DNA of 20,709 bases from Candidatus Aenigmatarchaeota archaeon (GCA_021163805.1 JAGGTL010000023.1:1-20709), one strand, 5' to 3'. Numbered from the stretch's first letter, positions 13,101-17,231 are shown. A program made the numbers and translations. Notes: generated by a model not told the origin, from the letters alone.

Positions 13101-16100
13101 AAATCTCACTGCTGCGCACAAGACATCAGTTCTCATCAATTATTCAATTCCAGAAACAGCGAGCAAGGGAATCTATGCAGCCAACATAACAATAAAGGCA
13201 AATACTTCTGCGCCAAGTGAAAAAATAATCCATATAAAAATGCAAATAGTTGAATTTAGAACAAAAATAATCACGGTAGAACCGAATTTCAATGTGAGTT
13301 ATAATGATACGATAACTATAAAGGCGAATGCAACCTATGAAAACCTGCCTTTAAAGGAAAATGTAAGCTTTGAAGTTTACTTAGATTCATATGCTTGCGA
13401 AGTTAATGAAACTTCTTTCAGCGAAATAGAGGATCTTTGGACTGTAAAATGCATAGCCCCGGATATACCAGATGGAAGAAAATATGATGTAAAATTAAGA
13501 AGTTATTATTCAATAATTGATGCTTATTTCTTCGACATAAAAACAGAGGGATTATCTTACAAAGATGTAAGTCCTCCAGAAGTGGCTAAAGTTGAAAGAA
13601 GACATCCTATGCCGGGAGGAAACCAGACCCTAAGAGCATTGATTTTTGATAATTTAGAAGTTAAAGAAGTTTTTGCCAACATAACATATCCCAACGGCAC
13701 TTCTTTGCTGTATGATATGGAGAATGAAACCGCAGATTTGACAAATACAACCTGGGTTCTTAATCTTTCTAATTTAGAGGAGGGTATTTATCCTGTTGTA
13801 ATTATAGCTAAAGACATCAGCAACAACATAGCAAGAAAAAGCAGTTGGTTTGATGTAGAACCAAAGGGAATAATAAGCGGTAATGTAAAGGATGCAGAAG
13901 ATAATCCCGTATTTACGAAATTTGAATTCTTCAGGGGAGAAGGAAAAAGAGAAAGAGATGATATGATTAATGAGACAGAAACAAATGAAGAAGGAAATTA
14001 TTCTGTTACAATACATTTGAACAGGAGTTATGACCTAGTTGTAAAAGCTTTAAATCATGTTATCGTTTTTGAAGATGTTTTTATTGGAGAAAATTTGACT
14101 GATCCAATAGATTTGGACGAAATACCAACGAGGTTTATTAATCCGCAAAGGATTAGGAAAGTGTTAAAGGGAATTGCTGTAAAAGAGAAATTCAATGAAA
14201 CCAAAGCACATCTTGCTTTAAGTTTTGCCAGCACCGGTTATTCTTTGATCGATTCGATAAGAATTTATAAATGTTCTGGATGGAATTTCGAAAAAAGGGA
14301 ATGCAATACTAGTTGGGTGAATATAGGAGGAAAGATAGATGTGACAAATGAAACCGTAAGTGTTGAAAATATAACGGGATTTTCTGCTTATGCAGTTGTT
14401 GAATCTGTAATATGCGGCAATGGAATCTGTGAAGAATATTATGGAGAAAACAGCGGAAATTGTCCTAAAGATTGCCCATCTGCAACTCCAGCCTCTCCAG
14501 CTACAAGTAGTGGAGGAGGAGGCGGAGGTGGTGGTGGAAGTTCCATCCAAGAGATTCCTAAAATCTCTCCAACTGAAGAAAAACCAGCCCCGCCTCCGTT
14601 CAGCATGGAAACTGATTTGATAGAAGCAAGTTTGAAACCGGGAGAGTCGAGAACTTATTCGTTATGGATATCCAATAATTTAGACAAAAAAGTAGAGGCT
14701 GAGCTCAGTGTTATCGGAAGAATATGGGAGTTTATACAATTTGAGAAAGAAAAAGTAGAGATAGAACCGGAAGATGTTGCAACAGCTAAAATTAAAGTTT
14801 TCACTTTGCCCACAACACCGGTAGGTGTTTATACGGGAGATATTCAGGTAAGGGTTGGCGATGTGATTAGAACGATACCGGTAACCCTTGCTGTGCTTCC
14901 AGAAAGAGAAGCTTTGCTTGATCTAAAAGTTAATGTTTTAACAAAAGTTTTGAGCGCGAATGATACACTTAAATATCATGTATCGCTTTACAATCTTGGA
15001 ATGAAGAAAAGATTTGACATTCTTCTAACTTATCGGATTAAAGATGTAGCAACAGAAAAAATTTTGGGATATGAGGAAGAAACTTTGGCAATAGAAACAT
15101 CTCTCTCTTTTGTAAAGATGTTTAACCTAAATGAAGTTAAGAATTTGAAACCCGCAAAATATTTCCTAGAAGTTGAGGGAAAATATGAGAACAGAACGGT
15201 TAAAGGAGTTGATATTTTTGAGATTGCTCAACCTTTCTGGACTTTCGAGAGAATTAGATTAGTACTCATAATTATTCTTATTTGCGTTGGGATGGCTTTC
15301 ATTTTCATCATTCGTAAATTTTACAAAAAATGGAAGCTTAAGAAGCTTCGTTATCTAATGCCTATTGCCGCTCAAGAATTACCTAAAGGCAAGATATGGC
15401 TTGGAGATATCGCAGAAACCAAGCTTAGAGCAGAGTTCTCTGTAGATGACCTGCCAACTCACATTATTTGCGCAGGTGCAACCGGTTCGGGAAAAACCAT
15501 CTCTTCCATGGTGATAGCAGAAGAGGTTTTGAAACAGGGCATACCAGTAGTCGTTTTCGACCCAACTGCCCAATGGACAGGTTTTCTTAAAGCATGCAGG
15601 GATAAGAAAATGTTTTCTCATTATAAAGAATTTGGAATTCATGAAGATGAAGCCAGATCTTTTAGAGGAATGATTTACGAAATGACCGATCCAAAAGCCA
15701 AGATAGATTTGAAGAAATATTTAAATCCCGGAGAAATAACTGTTTTTGTGCTGAGAAAACTCACTCCAGAGCAGTTTGATACCGCCGTTAGAAATATTAT
15801 CAATTCTATTTTCAAGCAGAGTTGGGAGGAAGCATCAACACTTAAACTGTTAATAGTGTTTGATGAGGTTCACAGATTATTGGAAAAATTTGGAGGCAAG
15901 GGAGGATATGTTGCTCTAGAAAAGGCCTGCAGAGAATTCAGAAAGTGGGGCATTGGTTTACTCATGATCTCTCAGGTGTTGGCAGATTTTAAGGAAAGCG
16001 TTAAAGGCAATGTGTTGACAGAAATACAGATGCATACTAAAGGCTTAGAAGATCTTGGAAGGATTGAGAAAAAATATGGCAGAGTTTATGCAGAACGGGT

Positions 16101-16410
16101 TACTATGTTGGAGATCGGTACTGGACTTATGCAAAATCCGAGATATAACAAAGGAAGACCTTGGTTTGTCCGATTTAAACCTTTATTACACGAACCGCAT
16201 AAACTCTTAGATGAAGAGCTCGAACTATATACCAAATTCTCCAAGAAGATAGAAGCAATAGAAAAGAAGATAGAGGAGATGAAATCTAATGGAAAGGAAG
16301 TTTCTGATTTGGAACTTGAGTTGAAGCTTACGAAAGACAAACTAAAATCAGGTTCATTCAGAATGGCAGAAATTTATTTGGAGTCCTTAGCTTCCAAGGT
16401 GAAATTATGA
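1..16410 (+). CDS. Giant glycosylated surface protein fused to a C-terminal HerA/DUF87-type ATPase (5' partial)
   Basis: One frame runs without a stop from base 1 to the TGA at 16408-16410. The GTG at base 4 is not a credible start: the preceding codon is open, no signal peptide follows, and translation begins inside a repeat domain, so the true start lies to the left. Residues are numbered from base 4. Residues 1-5080 are serial Ig-like beta modules very rich in N-x-S/T sequons (about 20 in the first 340 residues). Then come a Cys module (4804-4824), nine glycines (4837-4845), two stalk domains (about 4866-5075), one membrane helix (about 5084-5103) and a cytosolic P-loop ATPase (about 5120-5399) with Walker A at 5158-5165, Walker B at 5282-5290 and ISQ at 5322-5324. 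A helical tail ends the protein. Predicted topology is outside to inside with a single pass. The ATPase is recognised from motifs; the substrate and biological role are unknown. Confidence 0.96.
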   Translation: MVVDNLPIVEKPKTYDESLVEKTNFEQNEKVVIRVNVTDPEGVEEIDTVLINITSANGNLVIKNAEMINVSSIPNGYVFEYNYTLNNLQNNEFGTWQIHVWANDTYDQVNENSSTFEVVNTPPSLEGIFYNCEQDCGWGEKWTYKVNLTEPNNNSVNVSLWYSKDNLTWGHKDSKIIACPPSGCYAVTINFTFDPGWQTEDAGKTRYFKFNASDGVGGINETSQSVSVQRDDIIAVIVNGSDAISRRYGDEKTLFRIRINDTDRNVWVEEGINCTFYFTKNTSTYAANFTNQTDNSGYCGVYLKPDCSYLVGLQHWKGEITNNAYKSHNTTEQNYSVKGKLTITIESPSENEILYKTQVVYLNSSMLDDCNQNSTQNYSVIWYNETWTEIASGEDATWQIPAEYMVGPELIRANASGTYYDENTSQVLVYIYGFANLSEMLDNSTNDKPVQGETVQILCKVVDANSSKPIENYPVNFSVDGIQKTISLANASGYAEFLWNTSGESLGLHTVKCEIRDNSTLFYNISYPSYMNRTFQITKKPVIESIKTYLEDETETSVFFIGEKVVIRTNITDEEGASDISSVRVKVVKPPDNSTVIDWTEMTKIADIPNGGTYEKNVSNALIGTRGTWYIFINATDSHNYLTSNTTSFRVIANPQLQNLDVTPNSAGWGETFVFSFELQDLDNDTVEVTLRERFGEGEWQVVAKHNFTDTDSFTVRKFYINSTNCIAENPSENETADYCTGHNYSMIGMREWQLIADDLSGRGIIEVNATENFTIEKDDIDLEYVAGNQSVIDRNTGSAVLKARIKDTDRGVWIGNANSSLFVTTDGTKFWLVNSTVTDSQGFANITFIPNEQEFETGVQKWKVGVMNEQAYKDKNSSEFVLTLVGDILVNLTYPRGQQFTAGEDEINFTWSLVDENQTFVLGASNSVEIKLNASSNWQDITASCTLTDFNNGTYQCLWNVPSEQDTGFYDVRINASKTYYHENSSIFEEIFKIITSPPELEELKVEVEQDYGWGEQWRYKVNLTEINPDVVYVSLWYNRTDSWELINSTNISCPCEDYVVEFVQDPGWQESDVGIKRIKINVTDNKEGSDEISEIVEVKKDDLAIEYIAGNASTVDRKEGNVSLKVLVRDSDRNKSLNDSECILFITNDFQNFVKVENTTSNPYCEFYFDPNCTFEEGAQWWKINISETSSYKNATSPNFTMEIFGSIFLTLDTPLPNSKLYKNSSYHLNSSINFDCSDSNALIEWFVNSSKIAEGEALDWKVPLNHNLGIHELRVNASKDHYHPNTSAISIEIWGNSSVEVVSPLPGDYNRGILNIACEVLDMNGSAIPSYPVEFWINNSNIANATTNSSGIASFDWNNSLEEPGTYEITCKIKENSTLFYTPDVQEDSATINLYGTIYANIGLTPEPPGPVNRNEGGSNSVSINWNITNITDDNGNFVSDYNLTLTWRKQFISNQTNGSFDIPNNNPLGQTNDTIKIMIEKPFYHTFIFESADYKVLGVINLTNLTWYNGIEGNWFISPEENATIDNFEEPLFEGNLINVSYELRDMVGNPLTEGIDYNITKRGTWNASDNYAGNIIYPNITFTGIGNYDGQIIKSKDYLVHGKIVIGYANFTTIDFSGKEHYDSPYIDRKLQSWNDHGGPCVGYKNLKVYDNKDQLVDISNFTIPDSTRDCEIKPNRGGDWDASDNEAGDNMTTIIMVTSRLDEGSCSSRECLWHLNINVSHNFIVHGGVQDPQLAAAFTSSICRSSCNSPQNTTFKVKFIDDNNNPVVGLNLTQAAFYTPNGTCEKYEVGEGVYACNFNPSDSIEPGEYKWTARVLGGHEIGWDKTAWHGSVNLTEESIIIKGCLNASILEPINGENFLRGDTIIIKANITDDQKNIIDNATVFARIDKNGTGYVDLKMQFNFSNNLWEANYTITNTDKEGVWRIRVNASKDYFDYAEDFADIDVFRQFSIILEKERDWVYRNDSFSPYRAKMFAHVTDEVGNVSNVKVKFYEEGNLIGENLTNSSGYAVLIYNPLDTHTPGNFSIKANVTEDHSYRDEDFDYLVVKGLLRPEIEAPYEEQKFYKNDTILLNSTVYDENGNMVNASVKWYLEETNELLNESEDGMWKISINHDLGNFSLNITANKTYYDSGYDEVNISIWTLANISVLTQAPPTYYRLNSLELKAEVGDYFNGSPIANYSCKWFANLTNFNTSLTNSSGICVAIWNANCSHSLGFYFLNASIQSNSILFADPKISNSATNTTLKDKLSIVIDSPSNLQIIHRMENASLSSTISDSCSSPPTNYYEVKWYNESGNLLAQGEDSYWQVPVNYGLGLREINATVTGTYYDSNSTIRQIYIYGWSNLSEITLTGLETGSNLTALAGEIVEVKCKVEDANTTQSIQNYTVNFYEFNETGHLIDQATNTTQADGYAYWYWNTSEESEGNYTIKCNITHESGLYYNASEENELNASMIIERKLYVDEAFFEQRFIYRNNTFSPYKTNITVKITESLLGSAENANASFYENGTYFDSCLTNSSGYCTITYNPSDTEIPGNYTIIINATKSGSNPSNSRREWVVVKGILSIEIAKPVENTQYHKTENVSLHAVTKDENGNMLYPTVKWHNSTWNLIKEGGANTDINWTIPSDYKPGNETLHANATKQWYDSAHDEVNITVLGWSEVEFIEPSGIYSYGKQIDFICLVKDSNSSKELANYPVKFLVNSSLHNYILTNGSGYANSVWNPTGLGTFEIKCEIEDNATLYYNASIASDFVNIDIIDTRAPEFIETSLNATQLETYQTIEFKVNLTDDINLSSVWALVELPNGSKQNVSLSKVPGSEYEINETYPTLYGSIWKASYVPEIAGHYNITFYAKDTSGNVNSSTMHAFEAIGKTLINITHLPETITIYNVSQELSQIFESNITCKNLGNATAYSLNISIELPANWSSNISSSYACGNVGKGEECFLPFEITVAKATLPGNYILNSTCTWRDADKTINSTSDSIKVIVISNPILEIEEDAIEAITLHASSNTTSFTLNSTGNYKLENITLECISGTVCADFNVWFHPSEINLLETGNYTSIEVNVSVPLGYAPGNYLGTMRANATDTICQIPERCWDEVLINITVPVNRTWKREPKQLSVKTVYTNTSGFYGNITLNVTGNIKINFTIGVEGNISDLLEFPLWTVVEKQTARNLTINYSIPTNRTPGIYSGNITIKPNNTENANPILQKAEVGLEVKDNIPPTVNSFEIIAPSTHGIVDEDRENVTFRANITDNIEIYKVWVCGEFGCLAMPKTDENIYELNYTFETSGTKVQYIFAKDTSDNSVSSPTKTIRAIPLTTAVLPVQPTSKEINITYFENVSFIIWNNFTNLGEGGAYSVNITLILPENFTSNSTFEECGKIEEVNASNNYCYRAFNITVFAAAPPGLYQIQHKVAFINPNGTPTTLINTTQVKIVSKEWDREPEILEKDVYTNTSGSLNITISNSGEIPLNFTITYSGNASELIELPSWIFVGNGTSKNLIINYSISPTYNLGLYVQEIKIENLEAHPPNKNTTLKLWVKDNILPVVENASLSKEILEANYESIDIQADALDNINISKVWAEITSPYSTQIVELSHISGNTYKVTYIPEKGGLHNVTIYANDTSNNTNSIFAGNFKVKGTTNLTNEQVPQNEGTFATDVYTGGTFNINITTNNTGNATARFVNITLILPEVDWNSTTGINYDCGNLSANENCSKEILVNIPVCDEPGTKYVKTNVTWENPDKSIGYKVNETVVTIASNPKMEVPQSAIISSFENGEIKIAGSFDINSIGNKLVVGLGYETEGGNLPSSWIIFDPANGSQTSLSPCGGNLSIDTYIDVPPHQDFGDYWTKINVTSTNAGHDWLWLNITVEKKGNWSREPEVIEKTTPLNSEGEFRINITNDGNLDINFTINYAGNGTGLLTTNPSYFISHKPENGILNPNTEEFTLTYLIPPDQQEGLYVVEVTIKNTSSYVIPNELITRIYMHVKNTPPTIHSAYVSPSLLDVNYEKVKIEANVSDNSDLNPEVWANITLPNGTQIKTVMQKFGTSPPFTYNTSYIPKISGIHNVTIYAKDSKNLTSNFTGINFEAIGRTFLQVIPNVTLINITDMTQHYGKEFGVNITLNNSYNSSAYFVNVSFELPSGWQAEPSLLDYGNMSRNTEKWKNASIKVPAGFASGNYKVKIISNWTNANNSLGKADKEITFNIEPNPMLEIIENDFSVELGHGNTKVLNLTLNSTGNYKVENITINCSSLYCQEFNVSIEPEFVPSLESLSTKKINVTINIPLGYPSGDYVLVVNASSNKTSDSINITVSVPSNESWERVPENFDLGKIGTGSKGIIGYINITSLANMDLHFNLTKSGNASSFIDINATELNLTAAHKTSVLINYSIPETASKGIYAANITIKANTSAPSEKIIHIKMQIVEFRTKIITVEPNFNVSYNDTITIKANATYENLPLKENVSFEVYLDSYACEVNETSFSEIEDLWTVKCIAPDIPDGRKYDVKLRSYYSIIDAYFFDIKTEGLSYKDVSPPEVAKVERRHPMPGGNQTLRALIFDNLEVKEVFANITYPNGTSLLYDMENETADLTNTTWVLNLSNLEEGIYPVVIIAKDISNNIARKSSWFDVEPKGIISGNVKDAEDNPVFTKFEFFRGEGKRERDDMINETETNEEGNYSVTIHLNRSYDLVVKALNHVIVFEDVFIGENLTDPIDLDEIPTRFINPQRIRKVLKGIAVKEKFNETKAHLALSFASTGYSLIDSIRIYKCSGWNFEKRECNTSWVNIGGKIDVTNETVSVENITGFSAYAVVESVICGNGICEEYYGENSGNCPKDCPSATPASPATSSGGGGGGGGGSSIQEIPKISPTEEKPAPPPFSMETDLIEASLKPGESRTYSLWISNNLDKKVEAELSVIGRIWEFIQFEKEKVEIEPEDVATAKIKVFTLPTTPVGVYTGDIQVRVGDVIRTIPVTLAVLPEREALLDLKVNVLTKVLSANDTLKYHVSLYNLGMKKRFDILLTYRIKDVATEKILGYEEETLAIETSLSFVKMFNLNEVKNLKPAKYFLEVEGKYENRTVKGVDIFEIAQPFWTFERIRLVLIIILICVGMAFIFIIRKFYKKWKLKKLRYLMPIAAQELPKGKIWLGDIAETKLRAEFSVDDLPTHIICAGATGSGKTISSMVIAEEVLKQGIPVVVFDPTAQWTGFLKACRDKKMFSHYKEFGIHEDEARSFRGMIYEMTDPKAKIDLKKYLNPGEITVFVLRKLTPEQFDTAVRNIINSIFKQSWEEASTLKLLIVFDEVHRLLEKFGGKGGYVALEKACREFRKWGIGLLMISQVLADFKESVKGNVLTEIQMHTKGLEDLGRIEKKYGRVYAERVTMLEIGTGLMQNPRYNKGRPWFVRFKPLLHEPHKLLDEELELYTKFSKKIEAIEKKIEEMKSNGKEVSDLELELKLTKDKLKSGSFRMAEIYLESLASKVKL
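4190..5540 (+). other. Unique ectodomain block with a duplicated W-[ND]-ASDN-x-AG motif
   Basis: This part of the giant protein does not match the three repeat regimes. Two loops are nearly the same: GTWNASDNYAGN at 4702-4737 (residues 1567-1578) and GDWDASDNEAGDN at 5050-5088 (residues 1683-1695). Each is followed some 50-60 residues later by a V-H-G strand, so a diverged domain of about 115 residues seems to be duplicated. Clustered Asp and Asn would suit a metal-stabilised loop, but that is inference. Eight cysteines between about 4937 and 5370 are unusual for this protein and may form disulfides. I do not recognise a family. Confidence 0.55.
5854..8271 (+). repeat. Second repeat regime: FSPY, YY and NSSG modules
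   Basis: The order is FSPY (5854-6168), YY (6169-6440), NSSG (6441-6740), YY (6742-7035), NSSG (7036-7371), FSPY (7372-7695), YY (7696-7977), NSSG (7978-8271). FSPY modules share Y-R-N-[DN]-[ST]-F-S-P-Y, then TNSSGY, a Y-N-P-[LS]-D-T strand and a closing VVKG. The YY and NSSG modules are the same types as in the first regime. The NSSG copy from 7036 resembles the one from 1300 closely (NLSE, then a VKCKVEDAN/ILCKVVDAN strand). The first and last three modules form a duplicated triplet around a two-module insert. Similarity is clear in protein and weak in DNA. Confidence 0.75.
8275..13860 (+). repeat. Third repeat regime: four-domain A-B-C-D units, about four rounds
   Basis: Domain A carries a P-P opening, a DN pair and a Y-A-[KN]-D-[TS] strand. 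Domain B is CARDB-like (N-x-GNATA, L-P-x-x-W, C-G-N, P-G-x-Y). Domain C is NEW3-like (S-[TI]-GNYK, P-L-G-Y). Domain D opens with W-x-R-[EV]-P and contains NFTI-x-Y-x-GN and INYSIP. Round 1 is 8275-9642 (A, B, C, D). Round 2 is 9643-10608 (A, B, D, with C missing). Round 3 is 10609-11943 (A, B, C, D). Round 4 is 11944-13248 (A, B, C, D). One extra beta domain (13249-13560) and a fifth A domain (about 13561-13860) follow. CARDB and NEW3 are assigned from general pattern, not from a profile search. Confidence 0.75.
13864..14400 (+). other. Carboxypeptidase-regulatory-like domain and terminal beta domain of the giant ectodomain
   Basis: Residues about 4621-4705 begin G-I-I-S-G-N-V-K-D and continue with N-E-E-G-N-Y-S-V and a Y-D-L-V-V-K-A strand. 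This is the pattern of transthyretin-like carboxypeptidase regulatory (CarboxypepD_reg) domains, which act as structural beta-sandwiches in surface proteins. Residues about 4735-4800 form a last beta domain with two cysteines (4755 region and the following ECN) and end in F-S-A-Y-A-V-V-E, an ending I recognise from archaeal surface proteins just before linker or anchor regions. Confidence 0.55.
14413..14541 (+). other. CGNGxC cysteine module and nine-glycine hinge
   Basis: Cysteines 4804, 4809, 4820 and 4824 sit in a C-G-N-G-x-C, then N-C-x-x-D-C pattern that I associate with archaeal, especially DPANN, surface proteins. A Ser/Ala/Thr/Pro stretch follows, then nine consecutive glycines (4837-4845; 14512-14538) encoded mainly by GGA and GGT. 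The module separates the sequon-dense rod from the sequon-poor stalk, so a flexible hinge is the natural reading. The mixed glycine codons argue against a simple sequencing homopolymer. Confidence 0.75.
14599..15231 (+). other. Membrane-proximal stalk: NEW3-like domain and second beta domain
   Basis: Residues about 4866-4966 show the NEW3-type pattern K-P-G-E-S-R-T-Y, then T-P-V-G-V-Y-T-G-D-I. A second beta domain (about 4970-5075) runs to K-Y-F-L-E-V-E-G-K-Y just before the membrane. Only two sequons are visible here (NDT and NRT), in sharp contrast to the rod. The second domain resembles the first visible domain of the convergent gene at 19516-20709 (G-K-Y-F-L-N-V-K against A-K-Y-F-L-E-V-E), where the two domain types occur in the opposite order. 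Confidence 0.65.
15253..15312 (+). other. Single transmembrane helix of the giant protein
   Basis: Residues about 5084-5103 are a continuous run of Ile, Leu, Val, Phe and Ala, followed at once by a strongly basic stretch (R-K-F-Y-K-K-W-K-L-K-K). By the positive-inside rule the basic side is cytosolic. This agrees with the sequon-rich side being outside and the ATPase inside. No other convincing membrane span is visible in the protein. Confidence 0.9.
15361..16198 (+). other. HerA/FtsK-superfamily (DUF87-like) P-loop ATPase domain
   Basis: Walker A is G-A-T-G-S-G-K-T at residues 5158-5165 (15475-15498). A strand ending V-F-D-P-T-A-Q-W (5184-5191) follows, as in HerA and conjugative ATPases. 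Walker B is L-L-I-V-F-D-E-V-H at 5282-5290, with D5287 and catalytic E5288. An I-S-Q motif (5322-5324) marks the polar sensor strand. Family members usually act as hexameric rings that pump DNA or protein. At about 280 residues this is a compact motor; the N-terminal HAS barrel of HerA is absent and a membrane helix takes its place, as in membrane-anchored coupling ATPases. Near the usual arginine-finger strand I read Q-M-H-T-K-G (5342-5347) where an Arg is often found; this is an eye alignment only. Confidence 0.88.
16201..16407 (+). other. Cytosolic helical tail of the giant protein
   Basis: Residues 5400-5468 are charged and heptad-like, with about 40 residues compatible with a short coiled coil (K-K-I-E-A-I-E-K-K-I-E-E-M, then L-E-L-E-L-K-L). 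HerA domains usually end soon after the strand that here reads F-V-R-F-K-P. The extra tail is a candidate docking site for the coiled-coil proteins encoded just downstream; that partnership is inferred from context only. Confidence 0.55.
16397..16402 (+). promoter_or_regulatory. Strong archaeal Shine-Dalgarno for the 16407 gene
   Basis: AGGTGA lies four bases before the ATG at 16407, inside the last codons of the giant gene. It fits the archaeal anti-SD consensus (GGTGA) and supports the ATG that overlaps the giant stop codon. Together with the ATGA overlap it implies co-transcription and coupled translation. Confidence 0.8.
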
Positions 16411-17231
16411 GAACAATATCTCTCATATTGCTCATATCAGCAATTGTTATATGTGGATCAAATTTGAGCATTGCTCAAGAAATAGCGAGCGAAAAGAATA
16501 TAATTGTTTTGCCAAATACCCTCACAGAAACCAAAATACTCATAAGAAATGATTTCAATGAAAGAAAAACATTTGAGATAAAATGCTTCTCCAAACTTAA
16601 TGTTACCTGCCCGAAAAATATTGAAATAGGGGCCAGAAGTTTCAATAAATTAAACCTAACTATTTATTCTGGAGAGATTGGAACTTATGATCTGAAAATT
16701 CTGATTGAAAATAAAACGAATGAATTAGAAATTAAAGTCACCAATCTTCAGACTTATCTGAAAACGGCAATCAATTATTATGAAAATTTGGATGAAGTTT
16801 TGAATTATGAAAACTATGAGATTAAGGGAACAGAAAAATTAAATGAAACAAAAGAATTGTTTAGATTGGGACTTTATTCTGAAGCTGCCAGAAAACTTGA
16901 CGAGTTTGTAAATTCTTTTAGCATCGTTAAGAAAGAGAATCCCCCGTCAGAAAAAACAAGAAAATGGAAGATTTTTAATTTATTATTAATTGCGTTTTTA
17001 TTGATTTTTATTATCTTTTTATTCTCTCTCTTTAAAAATTATCGCAGAAAAGTTAGATTCAGATCAACACTTCTGAAAGATTTGGAAAAAATTAAAAGCG
17101 AGATAAGCAAAACAGGGGTTAAAATCGAAATGCTTAAGATACCAAAAAATTTGCCGGAAGATAAGAGGAAACTTGTAGAAAAATATTTGAAAGAAAAGAA
17201 ATATGAATTGGCAAAGCTCCTGCTAAGATGA
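16407..17231 (+). CDS. Single-pass membrane protein: signal peptide, beta domain, helical segment, TM, basic cytosolic tail
   Basis: The protein has 274 residues and I do not recognise a named family. Residues 1-24 look like a signal peptide (hydrophobic from 5 to 16, likely cut after S-I-A-Q). Residues about 27-112 form a small beta domain with three sequons (N65, N83, N102), two cysteines (60, 68) and a T-E-T-K-I-L-I-R strand typical of NEW3 or Ig-like folds. Residues 115-172 are helical and contain G-L-Y-S-E-A-A-R-K-L-D-E, a TPR-like motif. The TM helix is about 189-209. The basic cytosolic tail is helical and ends K-K-Y-E-L-A-K-L-L-L. The ATG overlaps the giant gene's TGA (ATGA, 16407-16410) behind a strong SD, so the two proteins are probably made together and the product is a plausible partner of the ATPase-bearing giant. 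Confidence 0.92.
   Translation: MRTISLILLISAIVICGSNLSIAQEIASEKNIIVLPNTLTETKILIRNDFNERKTFEIKCFSKLNVTCPKNIEIGARSFNKLNLTIYSGEIGTYDLKILIENKTNELEIKVTNLQTYLKTAINYYENLDEVLNYENYEIKGTEKLNETKELFRLGLYSEAARKLDEFVNSFSIVKKENPPSEKTRKWKIFNLLLIAFLLIFIIFLFSLFKNYRRKVRFRSTLLKDLEKIKSEISKTGVKIEMLKIPKNLPEDKRKLVEKYLKEKKYELAKLLLR

Noticed and set aside
1..13860. CRISPR-like or near-identical DNA repeats behind the repeated domains
   Set aside because: The repeats are visible in protein only. DNA copies are diverged, and no evenly spaced identical direct repeats were seen.
14512..14538. Glycine run as a hypervariable microsatellite for phase variation
   Set aside because: Codons are mixed GGA, GGC and GGT with no pure short tandem unit, so slippage is not specially favoured.
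15231..15361. Assembly chimera joining a surface protein to an unrelated ATPase gene
   Set aside because: The frame, base composition and topology run smoothly across the join, with TM helix and basic cytosolic stretch in the right order. Read coverage was not available, so a chimera is unlikely but not excluded.
14605..16410. Internal ATG at 14605 as a separate start for a short stalk-TM-ATPase protein
   Set aside because: No SD precedes it and no signal peptide follows, so the stalk could not be exported from this start.
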